Positions 1 to 5,232 of a stretch of 5,232 nucleotides of DNA are shown here, one piece after another; the stretch's first letter is position 1, and each line of letters opens with the position of its first letter. The notes beneath the pieces are model-generated. The model saw nothing but the letters and a program-made list of their open reading frames with translations, was not told the origin of the DNA and did not search any database. The stretch is from NCBI GenBank assembly GCA_964412385.1, contig CAYPOV010000314.1, positions 1 through 5,232 of the forward strand, given 5' to 3'. The position numbers and the translations under genes are program-made. This DNA comes from JBGSYN01 sp964412385 (GTDB lineage: Bacteria > Pseudomonadota > Alphaproteobacteria > Geminicoccales > Geminicoccaceae).

Positions 1-795
1 GATATTGTCACCGAGGAACGATACCATGCCGTAATACGCGGCAATTGCCGTTCGGACATGGTGCTCGTCCTTGAAATGATCCTCGTAATTCTGAACTTCG
101 CGGAGTTTCTTCACAACGGGATGATCGGGAAATTCGTCCGGACCGCGGAGTTGCGGCAATGGAAGGTCATCAAGTTTGTATAGATTGAAAAACTCGGGAG
201 GTGCCACCAGCGGAAAATGTGGACAGACGAAAGAGACGAAGAGGCACCAGGGCTGGTCGGGCGGAGATTTTGCCGTGTCCTCGAGCCACTTCACTGAGGC
301 ATCGCGGATCTTCCGGTCATAGTCGAGATAGGTGGAATCGCCGCCGCCGGCGTCGGCCGAGAGTTGATGTGTGCTTCCGCGACGCGGCGGCGGACGGCGA
401 ATCATGCCCTGGACGTCGCCCATTCCATTCAACACGTGGAGCGGCAGGACCTCGTTATCGAAGCCGTTTGAGTCTTCGGTGGACCGATAATGGAGCTTTC
501 CGATCGAATCGCAGCGATAGCCGCCATCGTGGAGGCTATGCCCCCAGCTTGGTGGCGTTCCCGTGTAAGGGAAGGCGTTGTCCCAGTAGCCGATGTCATG
601 AACATAGCGGCCGGTAGCGAAACTCGCACGGGACGGTACGCAGATCGGGCAGTTGCAATATGCGCTGTCAAACAAGGTGCCATTTTCGGCGAGCGCATTC
701 ATGTTCGGAGTCTGAACGACGTCATTGCCGTAACACTGTAGAATGCGTTTGCTGTGCTCGTCAGACATTATGAAGAGCATGTTTGTGCCGCTCAT
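1..795 (-). CDS. Sulfatase (Cys-type, alkaline phosphatase superfamily), N-terminal 265 residues, runs off left edge
   Basis: Hydrolyses a sulfate ester, or possibly a phosphonate/phosphate monoester, by the formylglycine-dependent sulfatase mechanism. The frame is open from the ATG at 795 to the left edge with no stop. The start MSGTNMLFIMSDEH is typical of the superfamily, with metal-binding Asp12. The sulfatase signature CVPSRASFATGR lies at residues 52-63. Cys52 is the residue expected to be oxidised to formylglycine, and CxPxR is the recognition core of the maturation enzyme. GKLHY (Lys100, His102) and PHFPLVAP (His193) match the conserved active-site lysine and histidines. Family members are about 480-550 residues, so roughly half is seen; the C-terminal metal ligands lie outside. 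No signal peptide is visible, so it is probably cytoplasmic, like choline sulfatase and phosphonate monoester hydrolases. A Shine-Dalgarno AGAGGA (complement of 802-807) precedes the start. It lies 55 bp after the TAXI gene, probably in one operon. Family certain; substrate unknown. Confidence 0.93.
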   Translation of the reverse strand, partial: MSGTNMLFIMSDEHSKRILQCYGNDVVQTPNMNALAENGTLFDSAYCNCPICVPSRASFATGRYVHDIGYWDNAFPYTGTPPSWGHSLHDGGYRCDSIGKLHYRSTEDSNGFDNEVLPLHVLNGMGDVQGMIRRPPPRRGSTHQLSADAGGGDSTYLDYDRKIRDASVKWLEDTAKSPPDQPWCLFVSFVCPHFPLVAPPEFFNLYKLDDLPLPQLRGPDEFPDHPVVKKLREVQNYEDHFKDEHHVRTAIAAYYGMVSFLGDNI

Positions 796-850
796 CCCCG
801 ATCCTCTCTCACGACGTTAGCGATAACTTCGATGGCAGGTGTGCCAGAAC

Positions 851-2128
851 TCAAGGCGAATCGGCAAGAGTGGACGGCGTGCCTTCAAGACGGGAGCGGA
901 CCAGATCAATATGGGTCCGCAGATTGAACACGAGATGGCGGTAGCCGGCGGGAACGGTCATGGCACTGACATCGCGATCGATCGCGTCTAGTCGCTCCAG
1001 AGCGTTTGCCACTTCTGACTCGTTGCCGGCGCTCGCCTCAACATCGGCAATCTCTGCGTACCATCGGAAGACCCGGTTGCGAAAACGCCAATCCAAGGCC
1101 ATCGGCACGATGCGCGCGAGCGGCAACAACAAGGTAATGAACGGCAACAACATGATTGCCATCCGATCGATGAAGGTTGCGAGCCAAAAAGGGAGGTAGC
1201 GGATCAGGAACGGTGGCCCACTATTATAGAACCGCCTCGCTTCGTCGTTTAGCGGAAATGCCGATCCTGTCGCAGACGGAAAGTCCCCGGGTTCGCTGAA
1301 GAGATCTCCATTGCCGTGAACCTCTCGAGCGGCGATCAACAGGATCGCGACATGTGCGGGATGAAGATTTGCTTGTCCGACTAGTGAGGCGTGAGCGGCG
1401 ACAAGTTCAATGGGTTGTCTCGGGTGGTTGAGTTCAAAATCCAAGACACCCTCGGAGAGCGTTATGGTGTCCAGGTAGGGATAGGCTTGATCGAATCCAT
1501 CCGCCCGCTCAAGGCCTGCAATGGCGATTTCCGGATCCGTCGCGAGCGTGCGTACGGTCCTCGAATCGACGGAAGCCACGGTCCCGACAGCGTCAATCTC
1601 ATCGTCTCGGAGGGCAATGACGGCATCGTCGCTTACTAAGGGCGACAGCGTCACCAGGTCAGAAAGGCCCGTGCCCTGTAGGAGTATACGCAGGAGGGCT
1701 CGGGTTCCGCTGCCATCGCCACCTACCGCGATAGTGTGTCCTTCGAGTTCGCGAAGACGCTTGAGTTGGCTTGGGCCTTTCGTGAAGATCCACAAGGGTT
1801 CGAGAAACACAGAGCCTAGTGCCTGCAAGTTTTCCGCTTGGGGATTGCCGACACCACCTTGCAGGAACGCGACGTCGACCTCACCGGTCTCGAGCAGTCT
1901 GAAGTTTTCGACCGATCCGTCAGTCTCTTCGACGATAAGATCGATGCCGCTCGCTTCGAGGATATTATGATAGCGTTGGGCGAAGGCATAGTATGCACCG
2001 CCTTCGGGACCGGCCGCCATTCGGAGTTCGCGTGAGGGCGCTGGTTCAACGAACTGATAGGCCGCAACAAAGCCTACGACGATAACGACAAGACCAAGCC
2101 CATAAAACTTCAGCGTTTCCCGTTTCAT
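851..2128 (-). CDS. TAXI-family TRAP transporter solute receptor, membrane-anchored, with C-terminal transmembrane tail
   Basis: 425 residues. It binds a small solute (typically a carboxylate or amino acid in this family) outside the inner membrane for a TRAP transporter. Residues 8-26 form an uncleaved-looking hydrophobic segment. RELRMAAGPEGGAYYAFAQ (33-51) is the typical TAXI opening with the GxxGxYY motif. EVDVAFLQGG (83-92) and LEGHTIAVGGDGSGTR (128-143) are further TAXI landmarks. After the binding domain, a hydrophobic stretch at about 310-343 suggests one or two membrane segments. It is followed by a charged helical tail, 348-425, that may be cytoplasmic. Classical TAXI receptors are about 320-330 residues and lack this tail. 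The ATG at 2128 is supported by the signal segment and a GGAG at the complement of 2132-2135, though the spacing is short. It starts 19 bp after the LarA-like stop, so cotranscription is likely. No DctQ/DctM (TRAP permease) gene is in the window. Family confident; solute unknown. Confidence 0.88.
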   Translation of the reverse strand: MKRETLKFYGLGLVVIVVGFVAAYQFVEPAPSRELRMAAGPEGGAYYAFAQRYHNILEASGIDLIVEETDGSVENFRLLETGEVDVAFLQGGVGNPQAENLQALGSVFLEPLWIFTKGPSQLKRLRELEGHTIAVGGDGSGTRALLRILLQGTGLSDLVTLSPLVSDDAVIALRDDEIDAVGTVASVDSRTVRTLATDPEIAIAGLERADGFDQAYPYLDTITLSEGVLDFELNHPRQPIELVAAHASLVGQANLHPAHVAILLIAAREVHGNGDLFSEPGDFPSATGSAFPLNDEARRFYNSGPPFLIRYLPFWLATFIDRMAIMLLPFITLLLPLARIVPMALDWRFRNRVFRWYAEIADVEASAGNESEVANALERLDAIDRDVSAMTVPAGYRHLVFNLRTHIDLVRSRLEGTPSTLADSP

Positions 2129-2147
2129 GGGCTCCGTATTGAGCTAT

Positions 2148-3452
2148 CTAGACACGCGTTTGCAACCGGTCCTGATTGTCAAACGCAATTGGTCGCGCCT
2201 CGTCGACGATCTCAAGACCGGGTACGTCCGTGATGTCAGCGAGCGCCGTGCTGCTCACCAGGATTTCGCTCACATCCATCGTCGAACGGATTTGCGCGAA
2301 TTTGGCCTGTGTCGGATCGGTCACCCAGCATGTCGCAAACATGGCTTCCATCACCTGTTTCTCGGTCGGCAGAGTGATGGGGACCCTCGCCTTCTCTAAA
2401 TAGGTTGATGTTATAGCGTTCATATACATGGACACGAGATCAAGTTTGTTGGCGCACTCTTTCGGGATGAAATCGGCAACGCCAACACCCATGCCATTGC
2501 CACCGGTTTCTTCCGTGAGGCCCATGACGGCAATTTTGGTAATGAAAATGTGCTCGGGGTTGGGGATCCCGCGAATATCGGTCCTGCCGATTACCGCATA
2601 GTCCATTCCCGCTCCGCTGATATTCTTGCCGACATACTCGCAGCACAGCGCGTCGAGATGCTTGAACGGCAGGCGTCCCAGTAGCTCCTTGGCTTTCGTC
2701 AGAAGCTTTTTGTCGGTTGAGGCAAATTCATCCGGGGACGCACCTTCGATGTGAACGAGGCGATGGCTTCCGTTCTCGACAACGGCGATGCCATAGGCGA
2801 GGGGGCTCTTAGCAATGGCGATGCCTGCCATTCCGGGCAGAACATCCGTATTGCCGCGTGGCCCAAGACGATGGACGTTTCGGGCACCCTCTTGCTTGCC
2901 GAGCCCGATCGCCACCATTTTGGTGAGGCCGCTTTCGATAGGACGGTCGAAACTGGTGTGTGATTTGACGCGGGCGATAACGACGACCGCATCGGCCGAA
3001 GCACCATTGGCATCGAAACGGCAAGGAATTCCATCTGGAGTCTGACCGTATTCAACGGTTTCCATAGTCGCTCGGATCGGCGCGCCTACAAAGTCTTCGG
3101 TGACCCCCAAATGCTCGAGCACGGCTTTTTGCCCCTCAGCCGTCCCGCCGCCATGCGAACCCATGGTCGGGATGATGAAAGGCTCGAAATTTCTGTGCTT
3201 GAGCCAGTCGACGACGGCCTTGGCGAGCACCGGAATATCGGCAACGCCACGGCTACCGACACCCACTGCGACTTTGGAACCTGGGGCCAATTCGGCGAGG
3301 CGTGATGATTTGGCCATCTCGGCATGGACGGCACCCTCGATATCACTAATCGGCTCCGCCGAAGGTTGAGGCAAGCGGACCCGCGTGACCTTGGGCATCA
3401 GCGTGCCCGCAATGTGCGGAATATGGATGTCGGGAAAAACAGGTGACGTCAT
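2148..3452 (-). CDS. LarA-like protein (DUF2088; nickel-dependent 2-hydroxyacid racemase/epimerase superfamily)
   Basis: 434 residues, close to the roughly 420-430 of lactate racemase LarA. In LarA, a nickel-pincer cofactor bound to a lysine shuttles hydride at C2 of a 2-hydroxy acid. The sequence shows IIPTMGSHGGG (93-103, His100), RVKSHTSFDRP (161-171, His165), GLTKMVAIG (175-183, Lys178) and ARNVHRLG (190-197, His194). The spacings His-His 65, His-Lys 13 and Lys-His 16 match LarA His108/His174/Lys184/His200 (66, 10, 16), so the catalytic set appears intact. A Gly-rich segment, ETGGNGMGVG (315-324), lies in the C-terminal domain. The same frame extends upstream to an ATG at 3569, but that start would overlap the divergent gene. 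The ATG at 3452 is preferred because GGGGG (complement of 3460-3464) lies 7 nt upstream. It is the first gene of the leftward operon. It may act on the substrate or product of the divergent UxaA-type enzyme (inference). Cofactor genes larB, larC and larE are not in view. Confidence 0.85.
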   Translation of the reverse strand: MTSPVFPDIHIPHIAGTLMPKVTRVRLPQPSAEPISDIEGAVHAEMAKSSRLAELAPGSKVAVGVGSRGVADIPVLAKAVVDWLKHRNFEPFIIPTMGSHGGGTAEGQKAVLEHLGVTEDFVGAPIRATMETVEYGQTPDGIPCRFDANGASADAVVVIARVKSHTSFDRPIESGLTKMVAIGLGKQEGARNVHRLGPRGNTDVLPGMAGIAIAKSPLAYGIAVVENGSHRLVHIEGASPDEFASTDKKLLTKAKELLGRLPFKHLDALCCEYVGKNISGAGMDYAVIGRTDIRGIPNPEHIFITKIAVMGLTEETGGNGMGVGVADFIPKECANKLDLVSMYMNAITSTYLEKARVPITLPTEKQVMEAMFATCWVTDPTQAKFAQIRSTMDVSEILVSSTALADITDVPGLEIVDEARPIAFDNQDRLQTRV

Positions 3453-3477
3453 CGGTGAGCCCCCATTAGGTTGATTT

Positions 3478-3489
3478 GATATCCGTATC
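3478..3489. repeat. Short inverted repeat GATA-N4-TATC in the divergent promoter region
   Basis: GATA (3478-3481) and TATC (3486-3489) are exact inverted copies around a 4-bp spacer, near the middle of the divergent intergenic region. The position suits an operator for a dimeric regulator. With only four bases per arm it could easily be chance, and it matches no operator consensus I can name. Confidence 0.2.
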
Positions 3490-3496
3490 TTAACTC

Positions 3497-3500
3497 GGAG
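3497..3500 (+). promoter_or_regulatory. Ribosome binding site GGAG supporting a TTG start
   Basis: GGAG ends 9 nt before the TTG at 3510; a second partial match, GAGG (3502-3505), is closer. An in-frame TGA at 3501-3503 rules out any start further upstream, and there is no in-frame ATG before residue 62. This site and the conserved N-terminal motif therefore decide for TTG. Confidence 0.6.
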
Positions 3501-3509
3501 TGAGGTGAT

Positions 3510-4670
3510 TTGGCCAAGACGTTCCTCGGTTATCGGCGCAAGAATGATGATATCGGCACCCGAAACCACGTCCTGATCTTGGGCGTTACCGGCTTAACCG
3601 CGCCGATTGTCCAAAGGCTCGGGCGCATTCTTCCGCAAACCGTCGCGATCTCAACGACATCTGGAAACGGGATCATTGGCGCCGACAAAGCAATGCATCG
3701 CCGCATTCTCAAGGGATTCGCAACGCATCCCAATGTCGGTGGTGTGCTCGTTCTCGGCCATGACCAACATGCCGTGACCGATGTTGCCGCTGCGGCGGAG
3801 GCAGCCTCGCGTCCTCATGAGGCATTCTACTTCGATCAGCTCGGACATGATGCGCTCTCAATGACCGAGCGAGGGATGAAGGCCGCCATGCATCTACTGC
3901 ACAACGTCTCTCGCGAACGGCGAGAGCCATGCGACGCATCTCAGCTATCTTTGGGCATGGAGTGTGGCCGCTCCGATCCAAGTTCCGGGCTTGTCGCTAA
4001 TCCTCTCGTCGGACTGATGGCGGACCGCATCGTCGACTGTGGCGGTAAAGTTGTTATTGGCGAGACGACGGAATGGCTTGGCGCTGAGCATCTATTGGCC
4101 GAACGTGCAATTTCACCTGAGCTCGGAAAGGCGATCATGGATGCTGCCAGGCGCCGCGAGCAAATGGCGATCGATGCCGGCATCGATATGACGGGTGCCA
4201 ATCCCGGACAAACCAATATCGATGCAGGTCTTTCGAGTATCGAGGAGAAGTCTCTCGGCGCCATCGCCAAGAGTGGTAGCCGGCCGATTGTTGGGCTGCT
4301 CGACTATGCGGAAAGGCCCGGATCAAACGGTCTCTATGTGATGGATCAGGGCTCATATGCACCGGAGTCGGTTTCGGGCTTCGTTGCCGCCGGCGTCAAT
4401 ATGGTGCTTTTCACAACCGGTGTAGGCAACGCCTACGGGAGTGCGCTTGCTCCGACGATCAAGATCAGCGGCAATCCCGAGACGGCGGCAAGGCTGGGTC
4501 ATCAGCTCGACTTCGATGCAACGGCGGGCTTTCAAGGAAAGCGCAGTCTCGACGAGCTTGCCTCTGAACTCGAAGCTGTGATGCTTGACGTCGCATCGGG
4601 ATCGCTGACCTGGAGCGAGACTTTGGGCGAGACCAATGAGGCGTTCACGCGTTTGGCGCCATCTTTTTAG
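3510..4670 (+). CDS. UxaA-family large subunit (altronate/galactarate dehydratase or sulfolactate sulfo-lyase type)
   Basis: 386 residues. The family catalyses beta-elimination from sugar acids (altronate, galactarate) or, in SuyB, release of sulfite from (R)-sulfolactate. Landmarks in order: FLGYRRKNDDIGTRNHVLIL (5-24), which is the family's start and supports the TTG codon; HPNVGG (73-78); MECGRSDPSSGLVANPLVG (150-168); ETTEWLGAEHLL (185-196); NPGQTN (231-236); IEEKSLGAIAKSG (244-256); and FTTGVGNAYGS (301-311) with PTIKISGN (315-322). The length equals that of stand-alone large subunits such as SuyB. Oddity: where relatives usually have an HxxGC motif this protein reads STTSGNGIIG (48-57), and where they have a GLGCE-like motif it reads LGHDQ (82-86). 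The N-terminal cysteines are therefore missing, while Cys152 is retained. The SAF-domain gene follows after 10 bp and should encode its partner subunit. Family confident; the exact reaction is open. Confidence 0.88.
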   Translation: MAKTFLGYRRKNDDIGTRNHVLILGVTGLTAPIVQRLGRILPQTVAISTTSGNGIIGADKAMHRRILKGFATHPNVGGVLVLGHDQHAVTDVAAAAEAASRPHEAFYFDQLGHDALSMTERGMKAAMHLLHNVSRERREPCDASQLSLGMECGRSDPSSGLVANPLVGLMADRIVDCGGKVVIGETTEWLGAEHLLAERAISPELGKAIMDAARRREQMAIDAGIDMTGANPGQTNIDAGLSSIEEKSLGAIAKSGSRPIVGLLDYAERPGSNGLYVMDQGSYAPESVSGFVAAGVNMVLFTTGVGNAYGSALAPTIKISGNPETAARLGHQLDFDATAGFQGKRSLDELASELEAVMLDVASGSLTWSETLGETNEAFTRLAPSF

Positions 4671-4680
4671 GACCAGGACG

Positions 4681-4986
4681 ATGACCGAAAACAAAATTGA
4701 CGCGATCCAACTTGATCCAAGAGACAATGTTGCGACCGTTTTGCGTAAGGTTCCGGCGAAGGATGACATTGTCGTGAAGGGTCCCGATGGAATGAGTCTA
4801 CTTGCAGCCGCCGAGGACATTTCGCTTTGCCACAAGGTTGCGTTGCAATCGATGCAGAAAGGTGAGCAGGTGGTGAAATACGGCCAATCTATTGGCACGA
4901 TTCACACTGATGTTGGACGCGGTAGCCTCGTCCATGTTCACAACATGTCGAGTAATCGGGGACAGCGATCGTCTTGCATGCGATAG
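4681..4986 (+). CDS. UxaA-family small subunit, SAF domain (altronate dehydratase N-terminal / SuyA type)
   Basis: 101 residues, the usual size of a stand-alone SAF-domain small subunit that pairs with the UxaA/SuyB-type large subunit. Visible family marks are the N-terminal LDPRDNVATVLR (11-22), HKVAL (51-55), KGEQVVKYGQSIG (60-72) and the strongly conserved HVHN (85-88) followed by SSNRG. The HKVAL and HVHN histidines are the conserved positions of this domain. The ATG at 4681 is chosen over an in-frame ATG at 4636 because the latter overlaps the upstream gene by 35 bp and adds 15 residues that do not look like the family. An AGGA (4675-4678) sits just before the start, with tight spacing. 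It is the second gene of the rightward operon. The large-then-small order is the reverse of fused UxaA/GarD proteins, where the SAF domain is N-terminal. Confidence 0.87.
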   Translation: MTENKIDAIQLDPRDNVATVLRKVPAKDDIVVKGPDGMSLLAAAEDISLCHKVALQSMQKGEQVVKYGQSIGTIHTDVGRGSLVHVHNMSSNRGQRSSCMR

Positions 4987-5028
4987 GTCGCCTGCAAGAG
5001 TCTCTAGTCCCGGACCAAATTTTTCGCT

Positions 5029-5061
5029 AACCAGAGATCGTTGGTTCGAATTCACGATTCG
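5029..5061 (+). other. Two small inverted repeats just upstream of the binding-protein gene
   Basis: AACCA (5029-5033) pairs with TGGTT (5042-5046) over an 8-nt loop, and CGAAT (5047-5051) pairs with ATTCG (5057-5061) over a 5-nt loop. The two lie directly next to each other, and the second touches the GGGAGG ribosome binding site. They could be tandem weak mRNA hairpins that tune translation or stabilise a 5' end after processing. Five-bp stems may also be chance, and no T-run follows them, so they are not an intrinsic terminator. Confidence 0.2.
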
Positions 5062-5066
5062 GGAGG
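5061..5066 (+). promoter_or_regulatory. Strong ribosome binding site GGGAGG for the binding-protein gene
   Basis: GGGAGG lies 4 nt before the ATG at 5071 and is the best Shine-Dalgarno match in the window. This fits the high expression usual for periplasmic binding proteins, and it fixes the start. Confidence 0.65.
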
Positions 5067-5070
5067 TAAG

Positions 5071-5232
5071 ATGAATCGCATTACCAGACGCCGCTCATTG
5101 CAGTATGGCGCAGGCGCCGTCGGCGCCCTGTCCTTGGGCTTTCCGCGCGCTTCGTTTGGCGAGGTCCAGGTCAACGATGTCCCCGCTCCGGAATTTGCGA
5201 TAGAGGAAGGTGCGGAACTTCGCGTCCTGCGT
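5071..5232 (+). CDS. Tat-exported substrate-binding protein, probably sugar-type ABC transporter; N-terminal 54 residues, runs off right edge
   Basis: Only the first 54 codons are present, with no stop. Residues 5-11 read TRRRSLQ, a good twin-arginine motif. It is followed by a hydrophobic core (12-24, GAGAVGALSLGF) and a likely cleavage site near SFG (28-30), so the mature protein should be periplasmic and exported folded by Tat. The mature start, EVQVNDVPAPEFAIEEGAELRVLR, ends in a first-beta-strand pattern (GAELRVLR) that resembles bacterial extracellular solute-binding proteins of the sugar ABC type. That part is recognition from memory of similar proteins, not a domain match. It lies 84 bp after the SAF gene on the same strand and could be cotranscribed as the first gene of a transporter module continuing to the right. 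Tat export is well supported; the transporter family is moderately supported; the ligand is unknown. Confidence 0.68.
   Translation, partial: MNRITRRRSLQYGAGAVGALSLGFPRASFGEVQVNDVPAPEFAIEEGAELRVLR

Larger units (their letters stand above)
3453..3509. promoter_or_regulatory. Divergent intergenic region between the leftward and rightward operons
   Basis: These 57 bp separate two start codons pointing away from each other, so promoters for both units should lie here or just inside the flanking genes. The region is AT-richer than its surroundings around 3465-3495. No convincing sigma-70 pair was found. The best minus-strand match reads TTAAGA, 17 bp, CCTAAT (about 4 of 6 at each box), which is weak. 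The compact arrangement suggests shared control by one regulator, but no regulator gene is in the window. Confidence 0.5.

Noticed and set aside
201..741. Plus-strand open frames at 201-617 and 490-741 and a minus-strand frame at 429-698
   Set aside because: All lie inside the sulfatase gene in other frames, have low-complexity Arg/Ser-rich or unremarkable composition, and show no recognisable motif.
3444..3451. Perfect 8-bp palindrome TGACGTCA, a possible operator
   Set aside because: It overlaps the first codons (Met-Thr-Ser) of the LarA-like gene, and 8-bp palindromes are common by chance. No second copy was seen in the intergenic region.
3453..3569. N-terminal extension of the LarA-like gene to the ATG at 3569
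   Set aside because: It would overlap the start of the divergent UxaA-type gene by 60 bp and span the whole intergenic region. The added residues do not look like the family, and a good ribosome binding site supports the start at 3452.
4353..4898. 181-codon minus-strand open frame across the junction of the two UxaA subunit genes
   Set aside because: It is antisense to two well-supported genes. Its sequence shows no family features, and the length is plausible for a shadow frame in GC-rich DNA.
4986..5024. Possible intrinsic terminator after the SAF gene (GGTC at 4986-4989 pairing with GACC at 5013-5016, then AAATTTTT)
   Set aside because: The stem is only 4 bp with a 23-nt loop, and the T-run does not directly follow a stable GC-rich hairpin. 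Too weak to call.

Overview
The window is a catabolic-type gene cluster, most likely from a proteobacterium and probably an alphaproteobacterium. That placement is inferred from the mix of families (a TAXI-type TRAP receptor with a C-terminal membrane tail, a UxaA-family two-subunit enzyme, a Tat-exported binding protein), the moderate-to-high GC content and the tight gene packing. No rRNA or other taxonomic marker is present. Coding density is very high: the only non-coding stretches are five gaps of 10 to 84 bp. I see no tRNA, insertion sequence or CRISPR array.

Layout: two divergent transcription units share a 57-bp intergenic region (3453-3509). Leftward on the minus strand are a LarA-like (nickel-dependent 2-hydroxyacid racemase superfamily, DUF2088) protein at 3452-2148, a membrane-anchored TAXI-family solute receptor at 2128-851, and the first 265 codons of a Cys-type sulfatase that runs off the left edge (795-1). 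Rightward on the plus strand are a UxaA-family large (lyase/dehydratase) subunit starting at a TTG codon (3510-4670), its small SAF-domain partner (4681-4986), and the first 54 codons of a Tat-signal substrate-binding protein, probably of a sugar-type ABC transporter (5071 to the right edge).

Working model (inference): the cluster takes up and degrades a 2-hydroxy acid or sugar acid, possibly a sulfated or sulfonated one. The two binding proteins would capture substrates, the sulfatase would remove an ester sulfate, the LarA-like protein would invert or epimerise the C2 hydroxyl, and the UxaA-type pair would eliminate water (altronate/galactarate type) or sulfite (sulfolactate sulfo-lyase SuyAB type). 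The separate subunits of about 100 and 386 residues resemble SuyA/SuyB as well as split altronate dehydratases, and sequence reading alone does not separate these.

The most unusual point is that the UxaA-type large subunit lacks the cysteine-containing motifs I expect in its N-terminal part but keeps the rest of the family signatures. The LarA-like protein keeps all four residues that correspond by spacing to the LarA active-site histidines and the cofactor lysine.
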